Assembly (NCBI GenBank): GCA_018466975.1
Contig: CM031555.1
Span: 1,116,001-1,180,000 of the forward strand
From: Sparassis latifolia
Lineage: Eukaryota > Basidiomycota > Agaricomycetes > Polyporales > Sparassidaceae
DNA length: 64,000 bases
Reading direction: 5' to 3'
Numbering within the stretch: position 1 is the first letter of the stretch; every line of letters begins with the position of its first letter. Under the pieces are notes generated by a model that was given only the letters and a program-made list of their open reading frames with translations, had not been told where the DNA came from and ran no database searches. The position numbers and the translations under genes are program-made. Positions 1 to 10,587 of the stretch are shown here, piece by piece.

Positions 1-3000
1 GAAATCGGGAGCAAGGCTGTCACATTTCTGAGCAATTTTGGCAGGCGTCTTCGAGAGATTGACGTGAGCATTTCCTGTTCCTGGTAGTATTATACTCATT
101 TTGTTTGCAGGATACACTGCCTGCCTTTTTCGTGGAGTCATGGACGTACTCGTCTGCGCTCAGCGTGGTCGAGCAATGTGACACTTGGGCGAGCAAGCAT
201 CAGATGGATAAAGCAGGTTTGGCCCGTTTCAGTGCTGTAAAGGGAGAGCTACTTGACCTAGCGCGACAACAGGTAAGTCGGGATTTGCTCACGTCCTCGA
301 TTTTGCTCCTCATATCAGCAAGCTCGATGTCATTGGGATAAAAGTTGGATATTTACCCTGCCGCCCTCCCTTCACCATTCCCTTCCCACTAGAGCGGACT
401 ACTGGCTCAAACGCGCAAGAAAAACGCAATTCTCAAAGCATCTCGTGCGGGGACCTCCTCTCATCTTTGCAAGACAAGGAGACATTCTACGACCTCTACG
501 TTCAGATTACAAATCGTGCCATAGAGTTGTACGCCAGCGCAGGAAGACGTAAGTTTGCGCTGAAGCTGCACGGCAGTCTAGCTGCTCTAGATGTGTAGGG
601 TGTTTCTCCGCGCCGTTACGGATCGAGAGCTAAGCTGTTTCTCTTAGCCACCGCAACCGGCTATCCAGCTCTTTCCAGACGTACAAATCTCTCCCGGCGC
701 ACTATGCTCCGCATGGATGGACTTCTCTGGAGGCGTTCATGCTCACACACGCGCTGAATGTGCATGCTTCCGCCAAGCAGACCAAAGACGTAGACTGGAT
801 ACACCTCGTTCTAGAATTTCTGAAAGCATACGTCGAGGATATAGGGAAAGATCTATTGACAGACGAGGCTGACCGCAGGTCCTACGTCTCTGGTCTCTTC
901 TCTGGTCTCGTAGAAGCTGCGGAAGGGCTGCAGTCAGGTGTGTATCTCTGCAAGGACATGCTTGATGTGGTCTCATCTCTCGAGTGCGATCTCTACCGTG
1001 TCCCAGACATGTTCCAATTGGACCATCCCGCGATATCAATCAGTGTCGCCGACAAAAATGCGCGATTGGCGGAAACACGGGACGGCGCGTTGGTAGATGT
1101 GCTGGTGCACAATCATTTACCCTGTGTAGGTATCTATACCTCGTCCTCCTTCCCTATTCTCATTGCCCTTCAGGACCTACCCATCGATGAAGTGACAATT
1201 ATTGTAATTGGTCGTGAAGGCACTAAGCTATCGTTCTCCGAGAAACCGGGTGCTCTTGCATCGGGATCAACCAAACTGACTCTCTTCTGCCCAGTAAGGG
1301 TTACCACGGCTGATGAGATCCCACGACCATACTGACTTATGGTAGTCGTCAGCTTCGGGGACGTACGCCCTTCACAGCAGTCAGATCAAGATTGCCCGCC
1401 TCGTTCTTCAATGGAAGGATAATATGATTTCGACTTGGATCAAACAGCAGTCGGTATTCAAGAGGCTCCCATCCCTCGTGCGGATACCAAAGGATCTTCA
1501 TGCTCTGGACGTGCGTCTACGCCAACCACCTCGCAGTATGTCTAGCAATTTCTGCAAGCGCCCATATTTAGTTAAGCGTCATTTCCAGTTGAACTCGGCA
1601 CCCCTCCGTGTATCATGGTCATCATCCGCACCGGACGGAACGACATTTCTACTGTCACTTTAAAGCTTTCCGCTCCCTCTGGTATTCGGTTCCACTTTGC
1701 AGATACTAGCTTGGAAACTGAACGTGAGGAACCCACCTTTCATCCATCATCCATGCAAAGCTGACACGCATGGTCAGAGGATGCTACTGTCCACTCCACC
1801 GACGCTTCTGTCACTCTTACTGACGTTGGGAATGGGAAGGCCGTCGTTATGTCGATACCTCATTCTGATGCCTCCAGCCTCCAGTTCATGGTGAGTTCTC
1901 TGATTTTTTATGGTCCTATCGGAGAGCCGGGAGATATTATTTCTGCAGAGAGTCAATATCAGTGTCGAATATGTAACGTCTGCGGAGCCGACAATTACCA
2001 GAATACTCAAGTTGGGAAGGGTAGTTGCCACAGGGTTACCCGTCACCATCAATGTCGAAGATTTCTTTCGCGGTACAAGGTGTGTAGCATCGGGCTGGTA
2101 CTAATCATCCTCTGACAACATTTACAGGCTATTCACCCGTTTCACTCTATCCACCACGTCTCACCAGCACATTCGCATCCGGTGCACTCGACTACAGCCT
2201 ATTAAGTACGATGCTGATGGCGTCAAGATTACGAGCTGTCTCTCTCAGAAACCTGCCATCGTCGTTCGTCCTTTGTGCTGATCTTATTGGCTGGCTGCTT
2301 CACTCATGCAGTGCGATAGACAATCACGCCGAATCAACCGGGGAAGTTCTTGTTCCAGCTTGACTCTGCAAGAGGGCAAGGTGACTGATATTTGTGTGGG
2401 TTGTCTCTATCATCTATCTCTGATATTATGAGTCTAGGGCGGGAGTCATTGCAGCTGCAAATAGAATACCGGATGCTTCGTGAAGGTTGATTCTGCACTT
2501 TGGCTTATAGGCCTTTAACCTGACTATACATCTTTTCCTCCTACAGAAGTGGAATCTTTAGTTGATCTCTCAGTACAACAAGTCTTGTTGGAATCACCAT
2601 CACTGGAGCCTCATTGCGATGAGCTCATTGACAAGGTGATACAAGCCCTTGAAGGTGATGCAAAGTGGATTGAACTGTATAGTATCACCGGAGAGCTCGT
2701 GGTCCCCGGGTTGCCCGACGAAGAAGGTGAGGTGGGTGCTGCACTACATCGACTCAAAGAGGTGTGTTTGGATGACGTGCCTTGGTGTCCTCACTCACGT
2801 TATGCGTTCAGATTCTCAGCATGGACAGATCAGGTCAATTTACATTCGGAGAATGGCGAGAAGTTATCATTCCGGTTGACGTGCCGCGGATGCATGTGAG
2901 TCTTAGCTACAGATACGATGGAGATATCATACCTATCTTTGTCCTGTACAGATACTCGCTGCTGCTCGTCTGCAAATCCTTCCCAATCCATTCTCCACGG

Positions 3001-3474
3001 TGTCAGTTGGCAAGGTACCTCGTTTATTTGCTGGTCAACCTATATCTGCTGTGGTTTCTGTCACGACTTCGTTCCACTGGGCACCCGCAGAAGACTCGAA
3101 GAACGAGACATACCATTTGCGCTACGACATCGAGGAGATGACACAGGATTGGCTAGTCTGTGGGCGCAAAAGGGGAGATTTCATCGCGAAGGTAGGTGAG
3201 GGTCTTTATCTGTTGACTGCGCTGACAAATCCGTCAGGACGGAAAAACGTTCACGATAGCCATAACTCTTATTGCACTACATCATGGGGAACTTGCCCTT
3301 CCGAAAGTTGGGATCACGGCGCTACCAATTCCAGGCGAGATGAGGATGAGGTCCATGGTCCTACCGAGCTGTGAGACGTACCAGTTGCACGGTGCGGAGA
3401 GCGTACTTGTATCGCCTAGGGGGGGTCGGAGTACGTTCGTAGTCAGTATGGGGCAGGAAGGTGTAGTTGCTTGA
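1..3474 (+). CDS. TRS130: TRAPP II complex subunit Trs130/TRAPPC10, 3' part (5' end outside window)
   Basis: The protein is a subunit of TRAPP II, the Rab (Ypt31/32-type) exchange factor and tether acting in late Golgi and endosomal traffic. About 880 residues are visible, read across some 15 short introns. The window opens inside an exon (frame 1, ends near base 63 before gtgagc). Recognisable family blocks are QDTLPAFFVESWTYSSAL, the LPAHYAP block near 690, SGTYALHSSQI near 1,355, LPKDLHALDVRLRQPPR near 1,490 and a C-terminal immunoglobulin-like region ending GAESVLVSPRGGRSTFVVSM. The stop is TGA at 3,472-3,474. An apparent in-frame TGA at 1,762-1,764 lies inside an intron (gtgagg...ggtcag). 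The reading frame appears intact through the conserved blocks. The splice choice near 2,260-2,320 is uncertain. It is followed on the same strand by CMR1, 273 bases downstream. Confidence 0.85.
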
Positions 3475-3747
3475 TTTCAAGTATTTATTGCTATAAATTA
3501 TTCCAGCTCAGTGTGTTTTTCGCTAAGAGTTGAACACTTCAAGTTATCAGTCCGTCCCTTGCTCCTCTCATAGGACTGATTTTGTACTCTGCCTTTGGGA
3601 TACTAGCTTCGAGTAGGACTCATCGACGCCAACTGTCACACCATCACACTGTGTGACACGACGTGAATCGGGCCGCGCCTGGCACTCCTGGCCAGAGGCC
3701 TTTCCTCCGACTTATCCCATTCGCTTCTCTTCTCAACTTTCACAACT

Positions 3748-6026
3748 ATGTCGGATTATTTGGATTTGTGAGTACACTGGTATTTCATGACAGCAATGAT
3801 TGCTGGTCCGCTTTACTGGCTAACCCTGTACGTTTCAGTGAGGAGGAGCGTGAAGCCAACATCGCACGGAACCGAGAGATTCTCGCCAAGTTAGAGCTGT
3901 CCGTCGATCTTCCGGTGAAACATAAGCCATCACCCAGGAACAGCGCGCAGCCTGTACAGCCCAAAAGACCGAAGCGCGCGAAGGCGGTGGCCGCGGTGCC
4001 TACACGACAGTCGTCAAGACTGAAAAGATCGGCTACCGATCCAAGCGAAAGTCCTGCGAAGAGGAGAAAGCGAGAAGTGTGTTGACTTGATCGTATAATT
4101 CGCGCATTCACACTGATGATGCTCCTATTAGCAAGAAGAGGAAGAGGCGCGGAAGAAGGAGGAAGAAGAGCGTCTGGAAGCGGAGGAACGCGCGCGGGAA
4201 GCCAAGAAGCCGCGACACCAAGATTTAGAACTACAAACGATAACAGAAGAATTGGGGGCCGATGAGCGAGCCGGTCTACAAGCAGTCTTACAGGATGTCG
4301 TCCGGGAGGTATATCCCAATCAAAATACTGACCAGGGTGCATATGTGTTCGAAGATGATAAGAAGGAGAAGGCTGCCGTTACAGAACTCAGGAAGAAGCT
4401 GCGAGACTTGAAGGTAGTCGCGCGGGCAAAAGTCACCCAAGACCGGATATACAGCGCGGCTTATCACCCCGAGCCTACGAAGGATCTTATCTTCTTCGGC
4501 GGTAAGATTTTAATGATTGTACTAAATTTTCCTGATCGACTTGCATTCTCTCGATTGTCTCCTTTCAGACAAGCATGGCCAGTTGGGTATATGGGATGCT
4601 CGAGCTCCACAGGAAGAGGTCGCCGATGACGCGGAGGATGTTACCTCCTCCGACAATAGTGAAGGTGGTAAATATTGGCGACTCCAACTCCACTGGCCAG
4701 CCACTGCAAAATCATCCATTTCCACGGTAAAGTTCGATCCCGTTGAATCACATAATGTGCGTTGAAAGTCCCTCTAATTGCTGATTTCAAAGACCGGCCC
4801 ATCTGAAAGTCGTTTGACAGGTATATACAAGTTCGTACGACTGCACTATTCGACGTCTCTCTTTCACATCAGGCATCTCTCGCGAGATCTTCTCGACTGA
4901 TGAAGTGCTGATTTCGTCGATCGACCTTCCCCCCACCGGCAACGAAATGTGGATATCAGACGCTCTCGGTGGTGTCACACACCTGGACTTGCGGCAGGAC
5001 AAGTCGAAGGCACGATGGTACCAATTGTCAGATCAGAAGATCGGCAGCATCAGTGTAAATCCCACGAATACCCATTTCCTTGTAACGGCTTCCAACAGCC
5101 GTTCGTTGAAGTGAGTACTTATCTGTACATTTCCTGTGCGCTGCCTGCAATGATTATATTGTCCCTCAGGATTTGGGACACCCGGAAACTTGAGCACATT
5201 ACCACAAAGGGAAAGGGGCTGCATCATCCTCTGCCTCAGTGTTATCGCAAGATTTCGACAGTAAACTGGTGGAGCACTTCCTGACATCCAAGCAAGGGCA
5301 AGGTTGTCTGCGTGGCGAATGGCGACACAACAAGTCAGTCAGCTCGGCGTACTGGGATCCCCGGGGAAGATCTATCGTCAGTACAAGTTACGATGACACC
5401 ATCCGATGTAAGTGATTTTGTACTTCGTTCCCTCCATGTCGCCCTGACGAAGAAGTAGTATGGGATATCAGCGATAAATTTCTTCAACGTGACTCCCCCT
5501 TCCCGTCATCCAGACCATTTAGCCAGATCAAGCACAACTGTCAGACTGTACGTCCCTTTCACCGTTTTATCTGCTGGCACTGAAACTCAGGCTTTGCTGG
5601 CAGGGTAAATGGTTGACGATCCTCAGAGCGCAGTGGTCGCAGAACTCCGATCACTATCCACATTTCACGGCGAGTTGGCTCCACTATAAGCATTGTAGGC
5701 GAACGATTACTGACTCCGGTTTAGATCGGCAATATGGAGCACTCGTTGGATATCTTCTCTTGCAAAGTGAGCTACTGTTGAGGAGCTGTTCACCCCAAAT
5801 CTGACGTGTTTATTGTGATAACAGGGAGATTTAATTGCCAGACTGTCGGACCGTCAACGGTACGTACATCTGTTGGGACACCAAGATCGAGGGCATTGAA
5901 ACTGATAGATATCTCAGGATAACAGCCGTGCAAGCGGTTACTTGCTCCCATCCCAGTGTCTTAGAGCGAGCAGCAAGTGGCAATGCCAGTGGCAGATGTG
6001 TGCTGTGGGCTCCGTCGGATGAGTAG
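3748..6026 (+). CDS. CMR1: WD40 repeat DNA-damage-binding protein Cmr1 (WDR76-like)
   Basis: Cmr1 is a nuclear WD40 protein that binds DNA and takes part in the response to replication stress and damage. The start ATG at 3,748 gives MSDYLDF, then an intron, then EEEREANIARNREILAKLEL. A basic segment (KRPKRAKA, KRRKRE) and an acidic/charged coiled stretch (KKEEEERLEAEERAR) follow. The beta-propeller includes FGDKHGQLGIWDARAP, DCTIRRLSF, VTASNSRSLKIWDTRKLE, AYWDPRGRSIVSTSYDDTIRLWD and GRCVLWAPSDE before TAG at 6,024-6,026. Two oddities are seen. The frame slips by one base near 5,207-5,218 between TTKGKG and SSSASVLSQDF; one extra base in the AAAGGGAAAGGGG tract would restore it. The intron 5,670-5,724 begins GC rather than GT (ACG|GCGAGT). 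Whether the slip is real or a sequence error cannot be told from here. Identity is firm; the exact exon list is less so. Confidence 0.87.
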
Positions 6027-6267
6027 AGATGATGTCCCTTGTCTTGCGCCCATGGCGCGCGGGTTTGCGATGCACGATTATTCGCTGGATTATATTTAAT
6101 AGATTTCCGTTCTCTTGGATAAGCCCTGCACACGACTTATGGAAGGCCAGTTTCCAGCTGGACGGAATGTCACTGAAAGCAACTACAAACAGTACGGACG
6201 GAGAGACGTTATATACTGCGAGGGTGCTCCATTGACCCTTTATATATGTTCCGCAATGTATATTTTT

Positions 6268-6385
6268 ATCTACGGCCATAGGACTGCGAAAACATCGCAT
6301 CCCGTCCGATCTGCGCAGTTAATCGGAGTGCCGCCCAATTAGTACCACGGTGGGGGACCACGCGGGAATCCTGGGTGCCGTGGTT
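6268..6385 (+). rRNA. 5S ribosomal RNA gene, dispersed copy
   Basis: The segment starts ATCTACGGCCATAGGACTGC and contains CATCCCGTCCGATCTGCG, the box A region AGTTAATCGG, TTAGTACCACGGTGGGGGAC and CACGCGGGAATCCTGGGTGC, all characteristic of eukaryotic 5S rRNA in the right order and spacing (about 118 bases). The ends ACGGC and GCCGT pair as helix I. A T-run at 6,396-6,400 could serve as the RNA polymerase III terminator. Compared with the usual fungal sequence, helix II carries one G.G mismatch (ACTGCG against CGGAGT), so the copy may be a slightly decayed variant. It stands alone, 240 bases after CMR1, not beside 18S/28S genes. Confidence 0.85.
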
Positions 6386-6505
6386 CTCTCGTCAGTTTTT
6401 CTCACAAACTTGTGAAACAATTGTCGCATCTCAATCTGCTTGTTTGACAATGATAGGTTTTTTAGTGCGGAGGTGGGAATGCGCATGTGATTCGGATGAA
6501 AAAAG

Positions 6506-6598
6506 CGTCACCTGAGCGATTCGAACACTCGCGGGCAAAGCCCAACCGCTTCTCAGCTAAATAGCAGGCGATCCCGTTAACCACTCCGGCAAAGTGAC
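6506..6598 (-). tRNA. tRNA-Ser(GCU) with an 11-base intron
   Basis: On the minus strand the acceptor stem GTCACTT pairs with AGGTGAC (one G.T pair) and the discriminator is G. The D arm is CCG/CGG around GAGTGGTTAA. The anticodon stem is ATCGC/GCGGT with loop C-T-GCT-A, interrupted after position 37 by the 11 bases TTTAGCTGAGA, the standard site for eukaryotic tRNA introns. A long variable arm (TGGGC TTT GCCCG) marks a class II tRNA. The T arm is GAGTG/CGCTC with loop TTCGAAT. Anticodon GCU reads AGC and AGU. The mature length is about 82 bases before CCA addition. It converges with the 5S gene 120 bases away. Confidence 0.9.
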
Positions 6599-6683
6599 CT
6601 AAGTCACTCTCCGACTAGTTGTATTAGATTAGTATTGGCCTTCGGCGTGATCTGGCGGACACAGGCCGCAAGGCTTCAAGTTG

Positions 6684-8457
6684 GCGTCCTCTATCATGTC
6701 TCGTCGGAAGTCTCGCATTCGAACTCCAAGCACTCCAGGTGGTAAAATTGTTCCGACAAATGCACTGGCACCGCTGTTCTCTCGGATCTCACCGAAAGGC
6801 CAGCTCCCCTGCCGCGTCCTTCTGGAAGACCAGATCTTGCTGTTCGACGTTTGTGTACCTCCCCGACGCGCGGCTGTACTACCGCTAAACCTCACCTAGA
6901 ACTTCCTGACTGCCAAAGAATGCAAGGATATGGTTAGCTTCATAGAGTCTCAGCCATTGGAGCTTACCCTGCTCAGAAAGAAGGGAGAGGCAGAGCGAGT
7001 GAATTGTGAGTATGCTGCGCCATCATACCTCGTCGTCGCGTGGTAAGGTATTCTCTGGCGATCCCTAGATAGAATGTCCATGGTCTCTGTTGAGATTGCG
7101 CAGAGACTCTTTGAATTGTTGGAACCGCATCTTCCTGAATTTCCATATCCCGTTTCTGCGAAGCGAGCGAACGATCCTGACAGACGCAGGGTTCATTCCC
7201 TGAATTCGAACATTCGTCTCTACAAATACACTCCCGGACAGCACTTCGGTCCTCACTATGACGACTCCGTGCGTGATGCTAGAACAGGTGCGAAGTCTGA
7301 GTGGACTGTATTGGTCTATCTCTCGGGTGTAGAGGATGGTGTCGAAGGCGGAGAAGTACGTCTTTCCTCATTTTGCAGAGACAATCCAATTATATTATTC
7401 TTTTTTGACAATTCTCTCAACTTTGTAGACTTTATTCTATCGAGAAGAGAAGAAGATGCCCGCGGAAATCATCACTGCACCGTTGACCCGTGGAACGGCT
7501 CTACTGCATCGGTACAGCCATCTAATGCACCGTTGACCCGTTCTGGGGTGATTTACGGCATCTACTGCATCGGTAGAGGACGCCAAGGCGTCACTATCAT
7601 GTCTCGTCGGAAGTCTCGCATTCGAACTCCAAGCACTCCAGGTAGTAAAATTGCGACAAATGCACTGGCACCGCTGTTCTCTCGGATCTCACCTAAAGGC
7701 CAGCTCCGCTGTCGCGTCCTTCTGGAAGACCAGATCTTGCTGTTCGAAGTTTGTGTACCTCCCCGACGCGCGGCTGTACTACCGCTAAACCTCACCTAGA
7801 ACTTCCTGACTGCCAAAGAATGCAAGGATATGGTTAGCTTCATAGAGTCTCAGCCATTAGAGCTTACCCTGCTCAAAAAGAAGGGAGAGGCAGAGCGAGT
7901 GAATTGTGAGTATGCTGCGCCATCATCATATCTTGTCGTCGCGTGGTAAGGTAATCTCTGGCGATCCCCAGATAGAATGTCCATGGTCTCTGTTGAGATT
8001 GCGCAGAGACTCTTTGAATTGTTGGAACCGCATCTTCCTGAATTTCCATATCCCGTTTCTGCGAAGCGAGCGAACGATCCTGACAGACGCAGGGTTCATT
8101 CCCTGAATTCGAACATTCGTCTCTACAAATACACTCCCGGACAGCACTTCGGTCCTCACTATGACGACTCCGTGCGTGATGCTAGAACAGGCGCGAAGTC
8201 CGAGTGGACTCTATTAGTCTATCTCTCGGGTGTAGAGGATGGTGTCGAAGGCGGAGAAGTACGTCTTTCCTCATTTTGCAGAGACAATTCAATTATATCA
8301 CTCTTTTTCGACAATTCTCTCAACTTTGTAGACTTTATTCTATCGAGAAGGGAAGAAGATGCCCGCGGAAATCATCACTGCACCGTTGACCCGTGGAACG
8401 GCACTACTGCATCGGTACAGCCATCTAATGCACTGTTCTGGGGAGATTTAATGACAT
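6684..8457 (+). repeat. Tandem direct duplication within a prolyl-4-hydroxylase-like gene
   Basis: Two direct copies, about 6,684-7,563 and 7,587-8,457, lie about 900 bases apart and are roughly 97% identical by eye, over introns as well as exons. Differences are scattered single bases plus a 3-base deletion (TGTTCC against TGC near 6,747 and 7,650) and a 3-base insertion in intron 2. The left edge lies just upstream of the start codon (GGCGTC...TATCATG). The right edge lies inside the last intron and is patchy: a second short copy of GCACCGTTGACCCGT (7,480 and 7,528) and of CTACTGCATCGGTA (7,501 and 7,562) is mixed in. The equal divergence of introns and exons suggests a recent event. Confidence 0.9.
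6696..7536 (+). pseudogene. Upstream, C-terminally truncated copy of prolyl-4-hydroxylase-like 2OG oxygenase
   Basis: Exons read by eye are 6,696-6,848, 6,900-7,005, 7,069-7,355 and 7,429 onward, giving MSRRKSRIRTPSTPGG, NFLTAKECKDMVSFIESQ, the iron-binding FGPHYDDSV (H and D of HxD), EWTVLVYLSGVEDG and TRGTALLH. After TALLHR the reading runs into TGA at 7,534-7,536, because the acceptor and final exon present in the second copy are missing here. A product ending at this point (about 217 residues) would lack the distal iron-ligand histidine and the 2-oxoglutarate-binding arginine, so it should be inactive. This copy retains the original upstream sequence. The exon 4 donor (GT at 7,512) is still present, so splicing to the acceptor at 8,466 of the next copy could in principle rescue it. 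Confidence 0.75.
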
Positions 8458-8557
8458 CTCTGCCAGGCATGGGTGTGAATGCCTGCTTCATGAAGGGTCT
8501 CGAATTGTCAACGGTATCAAATACATTCTCCGCTCTGATTTGATGTTCAAAGACTGA
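7599..8557 (+). CDS. Prolyl-4-hydroxylase-like 2-oxoglutarate/Fe(II) oxygenase, complete copy
   Basis: This is a member of the 2OG-Fe(II) oxygenase superfamily, closest to the P4H alpha-subunit type; its substrate is unknown. Exons 7,599-7,748, 7,800-7,905, 7,972-8,258, 8,332-8,414 and 8,467-8,557 join in frame to 238 residues. All catalytic residues are present: HYD in FGPHYDDSV (first histidine and aspartate), the distal histidine in CLLHEG and the arginine of YILRSDL. There is no signal peptide or membrane segment, so it is probably cytosolic or nuclear. The last splice (CATCG|GCAT) restores ALLHRHGCECLLHEG. Its 5' flank is the tail of the truncated copy rather than the original upstream region, so its promoter is uncertain. 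It converges on RRP3, with 165 bases between the stop codons. Confidence 0.82.
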
Positions 8558-8722
8558 GTAATCTGGGATTCATTTTCTCTCGTGATATTCTTGTATGTTT
8601 TTTTTTCAAGGACTGTATACCATGTTAGTAATGTGTTTGATTTGCAGCAATAAGTACCACAAAAGTTTGCGCCAGGTGACTACATTCACAGCATGCTTCG
8701 GCGTGACGCGACAGACAGCGGG

Positions 8723-10315
8723 TTACCTCCCACCCTTTGACTTCCTCTTCTTCAAGGGTATACCAGCTTCAACGACATCATCGTCCCTGTCTCTATCATC
8801 TTTTCCGCCACCCTCTACCCTCCTCCGTTTACGGCCATGTAACCCATTGGCCGCCTGCTCCTTCATTTCGTGAATGGCAATCCTCCCCGCCTCGTCCACT
8901 CGCTCTCTCAGCAACGCGATCTCTTCATTATCGGTCGGCCAAAGATCCATCTTCTTACCCGTCGCAGCCTCGATGCGCTGTATCAGCTCCACGTCGTACT
9001 GTGTGACGAGCGTGATTGACTTTCCCGACCGCCCAGCACGAGCTGTACGTCCGACGCGATGGATGTAGTCCTTGGAGTGTGTCGGGATGTCGTAGTTGAT
9101 AACCGCGTCCACAGATGGGATGTCCAGTCCACTGAGTCGACTCGAGCAAATCAGGGGACTGTATCACCACGGGAATTCGTACGAGCTTACCGACTGGCGA
9201 CGTCCGTGGCAACAAGCACCTTTCGACCACCACTCTTGAACTTTCCCAGCGCACCGAGACGTGCACTCTGACTGAGTTGACCATGCAGCGGTACCGCAGG
9301 AAACCCTAAAGTGCGCAGAATAATAGACAGCCTATGTTGATCAATGAGATGTGAAGATGACTGCTGCTTAAGCTGCACGAAACCGACCGTTGCGCGTCAT
9401 GTACTGTTCTCGTAAAGATTATGATAGAATTTTGTGCCAGGGTATTCGCCAGATAGATGAGATGTACGTCTTTTTGGACCAAGGGAATGAAAAGATAGTA
9501 TTGCAATAGCGTTGATACGGTGGAATACCTGAGGGTGGGAGAGGGTTAGCTCAACTGAGAAAGCCTTCATATATGCGAGTACTCACTTTTCCGATACCTC
9601 CACCCGAACCGGGTTGGACAAACTTGCTCGTTGCAATTTGGCGACTTTCGTGGTCATTGTGGCGGAAAAGAGGTACGTTGTGCGCTCCTTGGGGATGACT
9701 TTCAGAATTTTATCGATAACAGGCCCAAAGTCCATGTCTAATAGTCGGTCGGCCTCATCCAAAACCTGACAAGTCTGGTAAAACCACATGCACAAGCAAA
9801 GCGGTGAAGAAGTGTACCAAAAACTTGAGACCCCGAAGACTGAACCCCTTCGTGTTCTCTAAGTGGTCGTCGAGCCGACCTGGGGTGGCTACGATGATGT
9901 GCGGCCTCTTCGCGAGTGCGACAGCCTGCGACATCCTGTCCATTCCGCCCACAATCGTCGCACACCGCACCCCGATCGCAGAACCGAGACTCTCAAACTG
10001 CTGAGAGATCTGATATGCAAGCTCCCTCGTCGGCGCCATGACACATGCGAAGAGCCCCTTGGGCTCCTCCCAGAGCTTCTGAAGGATGGGCAAGGCAAAG
10101 GCCGCAGTCTTGCCTGATCCTGTCGACGCAACGCCGATGATATCTCGTCCTTGGAGAGCATGGGGCAAAGATTCGGCTTGGATTTCGGTGGGAATTGTGA
10201 TGTTGAGCTGCTGGAGAGCTTCCAGCAGGGGGTCAATAAGCCCAAGTGATTTGAACGTCGGAACGGGCTCGGGCGACCGTGCAGCGGATGTATTGGCTTC
10301 CTCAGGAGAAGGCAT
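8723..10315 (-). CDS. RRP3: ATP-dependent rRNA helicase Rrp3 (DDX47), DEAD box
   Basis: Rrp3 is a nucleolar DEAD-box RNA helicase needed for 18S rRNA maturation. The start at 10,315 gives [11 protein letters not shown] and then the Q-motif region ([18 protein letters not shown]...PTEIQ). The helicase motifs appear in order: [62 protein letters not shown] (joined over an intron) and [10 protein letters not shown]. The tail is basic ([21 protein letters not shown]), as in family members. About five introns interrupt it. The length fits the family (about 450 residues). The stop is at 8,723-8,725. The M24 peptidase gene lies upstream on the same strand, its stop 272 bases from this start. Confidence 0.92.
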
Positions 10316-10587
10316 GTTTACACCAGAAGGACCAGATAGGTGATACTGTAAGACGCCAGATGCAGAGCAGCAGAATTAAAATAATTGAACTTGTACTAGG
10401 TCTGCTTTTACTTAAGTGCAGACAGCAGAGGGTGACTGCGAGTGCAGAGCGCGCGCGAGACTCAAATTGCGATTGACTCTCACGGTACTCAATCTCGAAA
10501 TCGATCGGGATCTCTTGGCCAGTGCATCTCACACAAATTCCTATACCTGTAGTACATTACTCCAAAGCCCCATCGTACACCAATGCG

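Noticed and set aside
1762..1764. In-frame TGA in the TRS130 coding sequence
   Set aside because: A normal intron (gtgagg...gctgac...ggtcag) removes it and joins LETE to QDATVHSTD in frame.
8558..8722. Terminal overlap of the P4H-like and RRP3 genes
   Set aside because: The stops are 165 bases apart; only the untranslated regions could overlap.
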